From IMG/VR virus record IMGVR_UViG_3300046466_000562, positions 1-20,440 of that record: a DNA stretch of 20,440 nt; one strand, 5' to 3'. A program made the position numbers and the translations under genes. The notes under the pieces were generated by a model, which ran no database searches, was not told the origin of the DNA, and saw only the letters and a list, made by a program, of their open reading frames with translations. This document shows positions 1 to 8,711 of this stretch, one piece after another. This DNA comes from a virus. How positions within the stretch are numbered: position 1 is the stretch's first letter; every line of letters begins with the position of its first letter.

Positions 1-1819
1 GAGGTGGTGGTAAAATCTTATCAATATTTTTTACACCAATTGCAGTGTACATATCTCTGTATGCTTCATACATATTATGCATTCCAGGATTTGACATTGC
101 AAGTTGTAGTTCAGTTTGAGCTAAACTAATTCTTTGCGATTGTGAAAATATATTTGGATCAGCTATAGGCATGATGTCTACTTTGTCATCAAAGTCTGCA
201 ACTTTAATATTTCTTTGTCCACCAATAACATCATAAGGATATTCTGGTGGTAGATACGTTTTGAATACATCTGATAATAAAACAAATTCTTTTTTTAATG
301 CCACATACAATCTTTTATGTATGGCTGACATGACCCTGGAGCCTCGCTCTAAGAGGGCAATGGTCGTTCCAACAGCTGCCTGCTGGTTGCCGTCACCGAC
401 CTGCATGTCAGCTATGGCGGCAAATCGTTGACCTGCGTTTACTACGATGCCCATCAGTTGTAATAATGTTGCTGATGGTTCTTTGAAAGGTAAAGGCATA
501 AATGCGTCTCTAATGTTTCCGCCAGGTGCATCTACGTCTCTAAACTCTCCAGGTTGAATCGATTGCGCTTCATCTCTAACACGAATACCTCTTTGCTTAA
601 ATCCAGCTGGCATATTTGAAAATGTACCAGCATCTAATAATTGTCTAAGTGCATTCGTTGCAGTTCTTGATAATCCACCGATCATGTGGATTAAGCCAAA
701 ACCATAAAACCCTAAACCCGGTAAAAATTTAAAATGTGCAAAGTATTCAATTTTATTTCTTAGTGGGTCTTCAGCTTTATAATTTCTTCTTATAGATAAA
801 ACTTCTCTTGACGATGTATCAATTGTTACAATGTATGGAAGTTTTATTCCTGTTGGGTTTTGTTCCATGTCTTTATCTTCAAAACCTTCAAGATCAAGAT
901 TAGTGTGTATTTCTAGAATAGTGAACATTTGTTCATCTCTAGTTTTTTTAACTCCTTCTAATTCTCTTTCTTTTTTATCTACTTCTGTTTCTTGAGAATA
1001 ACCAGGTGTGATTTCTATGTCTCTATAAAAACCAGCTACTTGTTTTTTTCTTAAGTCGTTTTCTGACATTTTTAAAACATGCACAATTGATTCTGCATCT
1101 TCTAAAGATGTGGCTGTGTAAGGTACTATCAAATCATCTGCCGGAACAAATTTAGACACGGCTCTGCCAAGCAGTTCATCGTAATAAACTTTCTTGAATG
1201 CAGAGCCGCTAAGAGGGAGATAAAAAAGTAACTGATCGAACTCGGGTTCATACTCTTTCATCACGTTCATGAGTTGATAGTTCATGAAATTTTTTACTCT
1301 CGTAGCTTGGTCTTCTTTTTGTCTATTAATCACACCCATAATTTGAGTGTGTACTGGACCATTTGCTGGAAGTAATTCTTTGTAAGCATGTGCTTGAAAC
1401 TGTGTTACCGCTTCAGCTAATACTGGGTGAGTTGCACCACTTGCATTTGTGAACGGCTGTGATCTGTTTTCATATTTAAATCCTAATAAATCTAAACCTT
1501 TAGTGTAAGCATCTTCCCAATCTTTTCTTGATGCTTTGTACTGCATATAGTTTTCATAAAGTTCAGAACCTAAAGTACCTAAAACATCCTCTGGTAATAG
1601 GTCTGCTAAATTATCAAAATGTTCGTTTGTGCCTGGTTGGTTTATGGCTTCTGGATCAAAAGTAATAGTAGCTCCACCATCCTCGTCTTGTTCAACTTGA
1701 ACATCTTCGGGTCCAACCTGTTCTTCGATATTCTCTTGAGATGCTTCTGCGATCTCTTCTTCGCTAGGTAATTTTATTTCCTGCTCTACGTTGGGTAAAG
1801 CTTTGTCTATATCTGCCAT
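1..1819 (-). CDS. portal protein, C-terminus cut by window edge
   Basis: This gene runs off the left edge; about 606 residues are visible with no in-frame stop. The portal is the dodecameric ring at one capsid vertex through which DNA is packaged and ejected. I recognise it from the body of the protein: a segment with MQVGDGNQQAAVGTTIALLE followed by an RGSRVMSAIHKRL stretch, typical of portal proteins of marine podo/myoviruses, and from its place downstream of the large terminase. The N-terminal 50 residues are very acidic and probably disordered. The start is the ATG at 1819, preceded by GGAG at good spacing. An overlapping micro-gene (1764-1928) covers this start. Portal identity is a family judgement made by eye; the missing end prevents a length check. 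Confidence 0.8.
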   Translation of the reverse strand, partial: MADIDKALPNVEQEIKLPSEEEIAEASQENIEEQVGPEDVQVEQDEDGGATITFDPEAINQPGTNEHFDNLADLLPEDVLGTLGSELYENYMQYKASRKDWEDAYTKGLDLLGFKYENRSQPFTNASGATHPVLAEAVTQFQAHAYKELLPANGPVHTQIMGVINRQKEDQATRVKNFMNYQLMNVMKEYEPEFDQLLFYLPLSGSAFKKVYYDELLGRAVSKFVPADDLIVPYTATSLEDAESIVHVLKMSENDLRKKQVAGFYRDIEITPGYSQETEVDKKERELEGVKKTRDEQMFTILEIHTNLDLEGFEDKDMEQNPTGIKLPYIVTIDTSSREVLSIRRNYKAEDPLRNKIEYFAHFKFLPGLGFYGFGLIHMIGGLSRTATNALRQLLDAGTFSNMPAGFKQRGIRVRDEAQSIQPGEFRDVDAPGGNIRDAFMPLPFKEPSATLLQLMGIVVNAGQRFAAIADMQVGDGNQQAAVGTTIALLERGSRVMSAIHKRLYVALKKEFVLLSDVFKTYLPPEYPYDVIGGQRNIKVADFDDKVDIMPIADPNIFSQSQRISLAQTELQLAMSNPGMHNMYEAYRDMYTAIGVKNIDKILPPP

Positions 1820-1928
1820 TATTTTTCTCCGAGTTCTTCACCACTATAATCTTTTTTTCAGGAACATTCAACCCCTGTGGGTTTGGTCCTCGAAGTGGTG
1901 GTATCGTCGTTGTTAATTTTTTAATCAT
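1764..1928 (-). CDS. 54-aa overlapping small basic protein
   Basis: An ORF of 54 codons starts at ATG 1928, overlapping the stop of the 753-aa gene by 8 nt, and ends at TAG 1764-1766 inside the portal gene in another frame. It fills the otherwise empty 101-nt gap between those genes. Its first half carries LTTTIPPLRGPNPQGLNVP, which reads like a conserved short phage protein; I believe similar small proteins sit next to portals in marine phages, but this is memory, not a search. The second half is basic and shares DNA with the acidic portal N-terminus. A GGA lies 8 nt before the ATG. The function is unknown; a small virion or assembly factor is possible from context only. Confidence 0.5.
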   Translation of the reverse strand: MIKKLTTTIPPLRGPNPQGLNVPEKKIIVVKNSEKNNGRYRQSFTQRRAGNKIT

Positions 1929-4182
1929 CAAATAAGTCCATACCTTGTATCACTGCAGAAGCTGCAAATCCACCTATTCCTGCTCTTGATAACCCTCTTA
2001 ATGCTAATTTAGGTAAACCTAATCTAGCTAACTTTTGAAGAGTTGGACTTAATCCTCTAGTTAATTTTGGTGTTTGATCTGCAAATGCCGGATACAAATA
2101 GTTTAATGGATCTGTTGCTATATCTGTAAATGAGTCTCCTTCTGCAACTTGACTAGCAATATCTCCGGCCATGAAAGGTGCGAGTAGTGCAGGTGATGCT
2201 GCAATTCCAAGTCCTCTTCCTAAAACTCTTAAACCTGTTTTTGCCATACCTGGTCTTGGTTTTTTCTTCTCAATACCAAGAGCTCTAGACTTACTAGCTT
2301 TAATTGTTGATGGCGCAGCAAGTGCTGTTGACCCTGCAAGTGTTGCACCTAATGCAGGTAATTGATAATCTAATATTGCTGGTCTTTCTATGTCGATAGA
2401 AATAGGATCTGTTGCCATATCAACTAACATATTTTTTTGTTGATCTTCATTTGATAAATAAGTTGTTGGATCATCATTACTAAATGCTTTGACCAATCCT
2501 ACGGCAGCTCCGACACCAGCACCGATACCAAATGTTTTAAAACCACCAGATTTTAAAACACCCATTACTGCATTTTTTGCTTTTGCAAGTGGACCACTTG
2601 TTGCTTCTACATTTGCAATTTTTTGTGCAGACCCTATTGGATCTTGATCAATTGCAGCTAAACAATCTGCAGGAACTCTACCACCTGTTGCTTGTGCCAT
2701 AACAAGTTGACAGCTTGTGGGAGCCCCTTTTACAATATTTTTTAATTTCTTTTTAATTGTAGGTAAAAATTTTTCTGGACTTGAAACAAACTCTGAAACG
2801 GTTGCTGTTTTTTTAGGAAATTCAAAAGTGTATCCTGCTCTTTTAGAAGCAGCCTCAATGTCTAAACCCTGATCTTTTAATTGTTGTAATCTTTCTGAAG
2901 AAAAAACTTGTGTAACATCTTCAGCTGGTCTTAACTTTGCTAATTTAATATCATACTGTTTTTCTAAATCTAAAGCTCTTTCATTTATTTTTGCAGCTTC
3001 TGTTTTAAACAAAGAAGGGTTTGCTTCTATTTTAGCTCTAACTTTAGATAATTGACTTTGATAACCTGTAAGAACATTTTGATTTAAATTTCCTTCCATT
3101 ACATCTACAAACTGAGAAAACTCCGCTGCTTTAGATGAAGCACTTCCACTAACCCCAACAATTTCATTAATATTAAAACCATAAGGATTTTTAGCCCTAC
3201 CATCGTAAATAGGTATTTTATTTTCTTGCAATATAGTTTTAGCTTGATCTTTTAAAGACTCAAATGTCCCTGTTCTATTTCCAAGTTTTTCATCAATCAT
3301 CTGCAAGTTTATTCTGTAAAACTGATCTAGATAAGGGTCTCCAAATTTTAATTTAGAAATTTGTTCAAACATTTTTTTAGAGGTTGGATTATTAATTTTT
3401 ATATTATTAATCTTGTTTGCAAATTTTTTGTCTATACCTTTAAAACTTGTATCAAATTTTTTACCTGCATATATCTGAGCTAATCTAATAGTTGCGTTTC
3501 CGGCTTGTGAACCAGTTGTTCCATCAGGTAGTTTTTTTAAAACTTCTGTAACGTTTGGAAGAACACCTTTTTTAAAAGTGTTTTTAAATTTATCGTGCAT
3601 GATAGAAATATTTTTTACAGTGTTTGGTCGTAAGGTATCTGTTTGACTTTTTCTTAAAACGTAAGCTTTTTTTAATTGTTCAATTTCATTTTTAGTAGGA
3701 ATTTTATAGAACAATTGTTTTTTCGTAAAGTCGTATGGTTTTAATATTTTTTTAACTACTTGACCAAACCCGGATGAAAACTTTTTACCGGTTCCTCCTC
3801 TGCCCACACTTCTACCTCGTAGTGTATTAACTGAAACAGTTTCACCAAACTCATTACTTAATAATTTAAGAATATCATCTTCAGTCATCATACCCTTAGT
3901 TTTACTCAAAAGATTTTTATAGTAAGGATAAATTTGATGTTTAAAATTTTGTCTTTGAACGTTAGTCAATTCTTCCCACTTCTTACCTTTGTATCTTTCT
4001 CCTGGACCTTTTGATCCTTTAGCCACAGGTAACTTATCTTCTAATAATAATTTAAAAATTCTAGATTGATCTCTGTTTAGTCCTTTAAAATTTGGGTTGT
4101 CTATTCCACCTCTATAGATAGGAGATTCTGGAGCATCAGTAAGAAAATTTCCATATTGATTTTTAACATATCGTTGAACCAT
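1921..4182 (-). CDS. large (753-aa) putative internal virion or ejection protein
   Basis: I do not recognise a named family. The N-terminal two thirds are lysine-rich and predicted helical, without catalytic motifs. The C-terminal third has glycine/alanine-rich hydrophobic segments at about residues 551-567, 608-625 and 655-675, and a helical hydrophobic end near 725-750, as in membrane-active ejection proteins. A cysteine-containing segment with GGRVPADCLAAIDQDP lies near residue 520. The start ATG follows a perfect GGAGGT 5 nt upstream, and the ATG shares one base with the stop of the 382-aa gene (TAATG), so the two are coupled. Lying between TerL and portal, it is probably a structural or ejection protein; this is inference from position and composition. 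Confidence 0.6.
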   Translation of the reverse strand: MVQRYVKNQYGNFLTDAPESPIYRGGIDNPNFKGLNRDQSRIFKLLLEDKLPVAKGSKGPGERYKGKKWEELTNVQRQNFKHQIYPYYKNLLSKTKGMMTEDDILKLLSNEFGETVSVNTLRGRSVGRGGTGKKFSSGFGQVVKKILKPYDFTKKQLFYKIPTKNEIEQLKKAYVLRKSQTDTLRPNTVKNISIMHDKFKNTFKKGVLPNVTEVLKKLPDGTTGSQAGNATIRLAQIYAGKKFDTSFKGIDKKFANKINNIKINNPTSKKMFEQISKLKFGDPYLDQFYRINLQMIDEKLGNRTGTFESLKDQAKTILQENKIPIYDGRAKNPYGFNINEIVGVSGSASSKAAEFSQFVDVMEGNLNQNVLTGYQSQLSKVRAKIEANPSLFKTEAAKINERALDLEKQYDIKLAKLRPAEDVTQVFSSERLQQLKDQGLDIEAASKRAGYTFEFPKKTATVSEFVSSPEKFLPTIKKKLKNIVKGAPTSCQLVMAQATGGRVPADCLAAIDQDPIGSAQKIANVEATSGPLAKAKNAVMGVLKSGGFKTFGIGAGVGAAVGLVKAFSNDDPTTYLSNEDQQKNMLVDMATDPISIDIERPAILDYQLPALGATLAGSTALAAPSTIKASKSRALGIEKKKPRPGMAKTGLRVLGRGLGIAASPALLAPFMAGDIASQVAEGDSFTDIATDPLNYLYPAFADQTPKLTRGLSPTLQKLARLGLPKLALRGLSRAGIGGFAASAVIQGMDLFDD

Positions 4183-5330
4183 TAGACCTCCAAGATCTTA
4201 GCTAAGCCACCACCTCTGAAAAGACCTTTCTCTCTTAACAGATCATCAATCTTATCTTTCAATGCTGGATCGCTGTCTGGATTTTTAAAAAACTTATATA
4301 GGTTTTTAAAATTTTTATTTGAACCTCTTTCTCCACCTAGGTGTTTGAAGATCGCAGACTTCTGAGCAGCTGTATATAAACCTCTTACAATATTACCTGC
4401 CATATAACCTGGTCTTACTGAACCACCGTCTGCAAAATCAAAGTCATCGACCATCTCAGGATTAAACGCTCTATCGGTAATTGTGTTACCTCTTGCGTCT
4501 TTTATCTTAACTAAATTTTCTGCAAACTTTTGAATGTCGTCTGCGTTATCTAATTGTGCAACTGACGATGCAACTTTTGGTCCAAAATATTTTTGTACTA
4601 ATAACATAGGGTCGCCCATACCACCGCCACCACCTTCAGTCATAAATTTAAAATCATCTGCTTCCATAATAGTAGACAATGATGGTCCACCTGGATTTGT
4701 TGGATCTTCTAAATCTTTTATTCTATTTAAAAACTCTCTAGCATTTGCTCTTGCAACAGGTTGAGCATTTGCTGATACACCGATATTTAAATAAATTTTA
4801 TCTACAATGTCATTTACAATTAAATTATTATTCTTAACATTTTTAATTGCCTCAAGTCCTGCACCTGTAAATGGCGCTGCAATATCATCTGGTCCACCAC
4901 GTGAACCTGGGGGTGGCAAGTCTTCTACTTCAGGAAAAGGAACTTCTTTTCCCCGTTGTCTTAATGACATCAAACCTTCTTGATCAAGGTTTCTAACTCC
5001 GGTTACCATGTCTGTAATGTTTGCTGGCGCTGCAGATGGAAAGTAAACACTATCCATTGTCTGCATATTTTTTAAAAGCTGACTTGCTTGTATGTCATTC
5101 AGTTTACCTGATACAGCGTAACCTACAGAACTTTTTAATTCATCAACTGCTTTCGATCTTGGTAATACACCTAAGGCCTCTGCGTTAATGTCCATGTCCA
5201 ACATCAACTCTGGAGATTTACCCTTTCCTAAAAAATTTACATTTGTTTTAGTCCCCATAACTTCATTTAAGTTTCCACCTAACTTTTTGTATAAAGCTAA
5301 AACTGCATCTAATGTTTGTTTCCTAGCCAT
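4182..5330 (-). CDS. 382-aa virion-arm protein of unknown function
   Basis: No domain is recognised. The protein has a helical N-terminal half, a proline/glycine linker around residues 135-150, a glycine run (TEGGGGGMGDP) near residue 235 and a basic C-terminus with FADGGSVRPGYMAGN, a small glycine-rich motif I associate with structural proteins of marine phages. Its start overlaps the end of TerL by 8 nt and its stop overlaps the next start by one base, so the three genes form one translationally coupled unit. The start has no clear ribosome site, which fits coupling. A role in the virion or in head completion is inferred from location only. Confidence 0.6.
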   Translation of the reverse strand: MARKQTLDAVLALYKKLGGNLNEVMGTKTNVNFLGKGKSPELMLDMDINAEALGVLPRSKAVDELKSSVGYAVSGKLNDIQASQLLKNMQTMDSVYFPSAAPANITDMVTGVRNLDQEGLMSLRQRGKEVPFPEVEDLPPPGSRGGPDDIAAPFTGAGLEAIKNVKNNNLIVNDIVDKIYLNIGVSANAQPVARANAREFLNRIKDLEDPTNPGGPSLSTIMEADDFKFMTEGGGGGMGDPMLLVQKYFGPKVASSVAQLDNADDIQKFAENLVKIKDARGNTITDRAFNPEMVDDFDFADGGSVRPGYMAGNIVRGLYTAAQKSAIFKHLGGERGSNKNFKNLYKFFKNPDSDPALKDKIDDLLREKGLFRGGGLAKILEV

Positions 5331-6789
5331 AGTATTCTAACCTACTTCTATCTGGTAGCGGTTCATCTTGATATGCATCTTTGTTACGAACCATACCACC
5401 TTGTTTAATACGCATGATTGCCTGTGTTGTGGAGTCAACATAGTCATCGTGATCTCCAAACGGAAATGATGCGCACTCTTCCACAACCTCTTGAGCAAAA
5501 TGTTCGTGCATAGGAGCCCAAATCATTCCCATCTCAAAAAGAGGTGCTACTGAGTTTACTCTAGCATGTTTATCATTTCCTCGGCTCGGCGTAAAGTTAA
5601 TTACTGGGATTCCCATATCCCTCAATTCTGCTGTCAGAGGAATACCAGAGGCCTTGGCCTCCACGATCACCATGTCAGGCCGCCAGTATAGATACTCTTC
5701 ATGAGCAACTTTTCTAAGTTCTGGAAACTCATAACGATCTTTGAAAGCATTGAGTAATATTATATTGGCTCTACCATCATCATCTTTGAAGACTCCCCAC
5801 GTTGTAATAGCTGAAAAGTCGGCAGATTCTTTTTTAAGAAAGGCAGTATCGTAAGACTGAAGTATAAAATCACAGCTTGGTGGATTCTTATGTGTCCAAT
5901 CTTGCCACCAGTCTCGTTTTAATATTGCACCTTCTTCAGCTGTTGGCTGTTGCATATACTGAGCATTCCAGTTGTTAACGGGAATAGATGCTTTAGTTTT
6001 CTCTAATTCATCCTTGGTCCAGTATTCCGGCCACACGGGCTTTCCATCAGGAAGCAGGGCAGGTAGTTCTACAACTTCCCATTGATCAGAGTTCTCTTCT
6101 CCCTGAGCCCTGATTAATTGTCCAGTTATGTCCTTGGTACTCCAACGTGTCATAACCACCACGATACGACCTCCTGGTTGTAAACGTTGACGTGGACCTG
6201 ATGTATACCAGTTCCATGCTTTATCAAACGACTTACTATCTTTTTTAATATCTTGTTCTTTGTGTGGATCATCAATGATTAGAAGATCAGCACCACGACC
6301 TGTAATTGCTCCACCAACACCGGCTGCGAAGTATTCTCCACCTTGCTCTGTTTTCCATTTACCAGCGGCTTGGGAGTCCTCCATCAGTCTAGTGTCGAAT
6401 AATTGTTTGTAATTAGATTGATCTACCAGGTTCTTGGTCTTACGGCCGAAGTCGATTGCTAGATCTGCCGTGTGTGTTGCTTGAATGATCTTTAACCGGG
6501 GATCGAGGCCAACCATCCATGCCGGGAGTAAGTATGAGGCAAACTCCGACTTCGTGTGTCTTGGCGGCATGTTAATGATTAGTCTTTTAATTTTCCCGCT
6601 AGCGAGATCATTAAATTTTTTATTAATTTTTTTGTGGTGTGAACCTTCAATAAATTCAGGCCAAACATACTTTACAAAACTCAAAAAGTCTTTTTTGATT
6701 TTAGGTCTGGCTTTATCTAATTCTACACTCTTTTCTAAATCCAGAAGGCGAGCTCTTTCTTCTGAAGTCAATCCTGAAAAATTTTCCAT
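5323..6789 (-). CDS. terL: terminase large subunit
   Basis: This is the ATP-driven packaging motor that docks on the portal and cuts the DNA. The 488 residues match the usual two-domain length. The ATPase shows a Walker A-like INMPPRHTKSE at about 72-82, Walker B DLLIIDDP at 168-175 and the VVVMTRWS coupling segment at 210-217. The nuclease domain shows acidic residues in QSYDTAF (D314), MVIVEAKASG (E377) and HDDYVDS (D449, D452). The pattern is close to the psiM2-ORF9-like TerL group. There is no convincing ribosome site before ATG 6789, only an A/T-rich leader. Its small-subunit partner is not next to it but at 11948-12427 on the other strand. Confidence 0.95.
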   Translation of the reverse strand: MENFSGLTSEERARLLDLEKSVELDKARPKIKKDFLSFVKYVWPEFIEGSHHKKINKKFNDLASGKIKRLIINMPPRHTKSEFASYLLPAWMVGLDPRLKIIQATHTADLAIDFGRKTKNLVDQSNYKQLFDTRLMEDSQAAGKWKTEQGGEYFAAGVGGAITGRGADLLIIDDPHKEQDIKKDSKSFDKAWNWYTSGPRQRLQPGGRIVVVMTRWSTKDITGQLIRAQGEENSDQWEVVELPALLPDGKPVWPEYWTKDELEKTKASIPVNNWNAQYMQQPTAEEGAILKRDWWQDWTHKNPPSCDFILQSYDTAFLKKESADFSAITTWGVFKDDDGRANIILLNAFKDRYEFPELRKVAHEEYLYWRPDMVIVEAKASGIPLTAELRDMGIPVINFTPSRGNDKHARVNSVAPLFEMGMIWAPMHEHFAQEVVEECASFPFGDHDDYVDSTTQAIMRIKQGGMVRNKDAYQDEPLPDRSRLEYYG

Positions 6790-6895
6790 AAAATTTTTTA
6801 TAATATTTTTAATATACCCTATTTTTGAAACCTTGGCTATAAGAGTCTAAATCTTACATATATGTATGACCTTGGGACCCCTTGTATATTATTAA

Positions 6896-6909
6896 GGGTG
6901 GGCCCTCCC
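6896..6909 (+). repeat. G-element copy 1 (GGGTGGGCCCTCCC)
   Basis: This is the first of five perfect copies of a 14-bp imperfect palindrome centred on GGGCCC. It sits in the 278-bp gap upstream of TerL, with a CAAGC unit 8 bp further on (6917-6921). It stands out sharply in AT-rich DNA. The other copies are at 9372, 10097, 10128 and 10533, all in the same orientation. Confidence 0.85.
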
Positions 6910-6971
6910 TAGTTTTCAAGCGAAAAATCAAGATGTAGTGGTACCTCTATCGGTACACACTAAATGTGGTT

Positions 6972-7011
6972 ATGCAAAAATAACATGGCTCGACCTATGC
7001 AGTTTTTGCAT
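6972..7011. other. stem-loop, 9-bp stem
   Basis: ATGCAAAAA (6972-6980) is the exact inverse of TTTTTGCAT (7003-7011), with a 22-nt loop. It lies downstream of the 85-aa gene on the minus strand, next to the stronger hairpin at 7020-7057. Its role is unknown; it could stabilise or end that transcript. Confidence 0.4.
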
Positions 7012-7019
7012 GGGATAGT

Positions 7020-7057
7020 GTAGGATTTGTGGCTCATACCTAAACCACAAACCCTAC
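7020..7057 (-). terminator. 13-bp stem hairpin after the 85-aa gene
   Basis: GTAGGATTTGTGG (7020-7032) pairs with CCACAAACCCTAC (7045-7057) with a single mismatch and a 12-nt loop. The hairpin begins 10 nt beyond the stop of the minus-strand gene 7068-7325. No U-tract follows on the minus strand, so it may be a weak terminator or an RNA-stabilising or processing site rather than a classical terminator. Confidence 0.45.
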
Positions 7058-7067
7058 TGCGAGATTA

Positions 7068-7325
7068 TCAGAAAGGCATTTCCGATTGTTGTTCTTTCAC
7101 TTCATCAGTTAGTATAAGTGGTTTATCAACTGCACTAAAACTAACTTCTTGTAAGTGATAAGAAATTTGTTTCTTGTCCTCGTTCAATGTATCAAGAGCC
7201 AACAACTTTCTTATTGCATTAGTCAAGTTATACATTTCGGACTCGTGAATACGATAGTTCGTAGCCCACGAATATTTTTCTTTTTTAATTATGAAAAACT
7301 TTTTTTCATCTATTGGTTTTGTCAT
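7068..7325 (-). CDS. 85-aa hypothetical phage protein
   Basis: I do not recognise the family. The protein is charged and soluble. A lysine/aromatic-rich N-terminus (about residues 8-25) is followed by a helical centre (residues 30-58), and it ends with EMPF after a Glu/Gln-rich tail, an acidic C-terminus somewhat like that of single-strand binding proteins, though no OB-fold can be claimed. AGGAG lies 9 nt before the ATG, a strong ribosome site. Two hairpins follow the gene (7020-7057, 6972-7011). It is separated from TerL by a 278-bp non-coding gap and probably belongs with the two genes upstream (7404-8673). Confidence 0.7.
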   Translation of the reverse strand: MTKPIDEKKFFIIKKEKYSWATNYRIHESEMYNLTNAIRKLLALDTLNEDKKQISYHLQEVSFSAVDKPLILTDEVKEQQSEMPF

Positions 7326-7403
7326 ATTATATTACTCCTAGTATGGTTAAAATAATGTAGCCATACAAAAGTACAGCTACATTAAAGATTGCTAATTGAA
7401 TAC

Positions 7404-7595
7404 TCACAGCTTGATACTCCAACTATCACTCGCTGTTCTATATCCGTCTTGATCAACATCAAAATAAGTCATTAACATACGACCACTTTTTGATATCCAA
7501 TATCTGCACTTATCTGTCCATAATGCATTTCTTGTTATTGTTTTCTTATCACTTGCTGAAAAGTAAGTGATTTGAAAAGGTTTATTATTTATCAT
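7404..7595 (-). CDS. 63-aa hypothetical protein
   Basis: This is a small protein of unknown function with many aromatic residues (ITYFSASDKK, CRYWISKSGRMLMTYFDV) and alternating charge, suggesting a compact beta-rich fold. It has no transmembrane segment or signal peptide. GAGAA lies upstream of ATG 7595. Its leader contains two strong inverted repeats (7613-7630 and 7628-7655), so translation could depend on RNA structure or on processing of the message from the upstream 334-aa gene. No homologous family is recognised. Confidence 0.6.
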   Translation of the reverse strand: MINNKPFQITYFSASDKKTITRNALWTDKCRYWISKSGRMLMTYFDVDQDGYRTASDSWSIKL

Positions 7596-7612
7596 TTGTT
7601 TTCTCGCTTTCT

Positions 7613-7630
7613 ATAACCTTATGTGGTTAT
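7613..7630. other. 6-bp hairpin overlapping the 28-nt palindrome
   Basis: ATAACC (7613-7618) and GGTTAT (7625-7630) can pair around a 6-nt loop. The last three bases are also the first three of the palindrome 7628-7655, so the ends of the two structures compete. It lies in the leader of the 63-aa gene on the minus strand. Confidence 0.45.
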
Positions 7631-7655
7631 GGGATTAATATATATTAATCCCATA
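7628..7655. other. 28-nt perfect palindrome
   Basis: Positions 7628-7655 are identical to their reverse complement: TATGGGATTAATAT followed by its exact inverse. It is 13 nt beyond the stop of the 334-aa gene on the minus strand. Without a U-tract it is not a typical terminator; it could be a DNA-binding site for a dimeric protein, an RNase III-type processing hairpin or a weak terminator. Confidence 0.6.
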
Positions 7656-7668
7656 GTTATTCAACAAA

Positions 7669-8673
7669 TTAATTCAAGTTATCCGAATTAATTTTCTGCT
7701 GTTGCATATATGCAACACGTTCTGCTATCTTTTGTTCTCTAGTTTTTTCAGTATTTTTCATACCTTTTATTCTTTCAGCTAGATTTTTCGGATTGTAAAT
7801 AACAAGCCCTGTACTATTAGTTCTTATTATTTCGTGGTCAGTAATTTGAACACCAAGTTCATTTGCTAACTCAATCGCCTCATCTAACCATTTGTAGCCC
7901 TTTAATCCAATCTTGATTTCTTTCATTTGTTTCAATACTGAATTAATCCATTTTTCGTGGGCAACAACAAATTGACCTTTACTCGCTTTCCAAGAAACAA
8001 GAAAATTAAATTCTTGTTCGGTGCAAGCAATAGACCTATCACGACAATAATCACGACCAATTAAATCAAGATTATATTTTTCGTTCCACTCTTTACCATA
8101 CTTGGTTTCATTGTTTCTTCCACCACTCAATCCAAGATACTCATTGTTATTATCAACAAATTTTCTTTTGTGTGGATTGTCGTCTTTGTCAGCTTGTTCA
8201 ATTAAGATATCTGCGTTGCAATTTTCTTGTGCGTTTATCTCATCTCTAAACAAAGCAAAACCATAACTACTATCACGATTAGAAGAATAATTATTTTCAG
8301 TATCAATGTCGCCATTTAATCTAAAATCAAAATGTTTTTCTATTGGTACATTTTCTTCTATCTCAACTTGATTGTCATAGCCTCTTTTTTCTTTTGTTCC
8401 AAGATAATGAAAATGAAAACAACTATCTTTTGCAATAGTTGAAACATTTTCAAACTTGTTTTGTAGATAGTATGCTTTCTCTACATCTTCTTCGGTATAG
8501 TGTCGTCTTACTATATCTTTTGCAACCGACCAAGCCTTGTCATTTAAATCAACTTGTTGCCCTTTGAGATCATCATACTTTTTCTTCTCTTGGGTATCTT
8601 CTTGAAATAAAGATTGCTTGATACGATTTGCAACTTTGTTTCGGTACTCTTGGTTTAGTCTTATTCTAGCCAT
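7669..8673 (-). CDS. 334-aa hypothetical protein
   Basis: No family is recognised. It is a soluble, highly charged protein without signal peptide or membrane segment. The N-terminal 80 residues look helical. The middle (about 95-190) is rich in Asn/Asp/Glu and likely flexible. The C-terminal part (about 200-300) has CRDRSIACTEQEFNFLVSWK and ANELGVQITDHEIIRT, and the end is a basic coiled helix rich in Arg/Lys/Gln, suitable for nucleic acid binding, though that is only inferred. AGAGGA precedes ATG 8673. It is transcribed away from 8939-9298, with a 265-bp shared control region. A second hairpin (8712-8740) is in its leader. Confidence 0.7.
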   Translation of the reverse strand: MARIRLNQEYRNKVANRIKQSLFQEDTQEKKKYDDLKGQQVDLNDKAWSVAKDIVRRHYTEEDVEKAYYLQNKFENVSTIAKDSCFHFHYLGTKEKRGYDNQVEIEENVPIEKHFDFRLNGDIDTENNYSSNRDSSYGFALFRDEINAQENCNADILIEQADKDDNPHKRKFVDNNNEYLGLSGGRNNETKYGKEWNEKYNLDLIGRDYCRDRSIACTEQEFNFLVSWKASKGQFVVAHEKWINSVLKQMKEIKIGLKGYKWLDEAIELANELGVQITDHEIIRTNSTGLVIYNPKNLAERIKGMKNTEKTREQKIAERVAYMQQQKINSDNLN

Positions 8674-8711
8674 GTGTCCTCTTTCTTTTTTATTGGTTAA
8701 TGTTTATCGGC

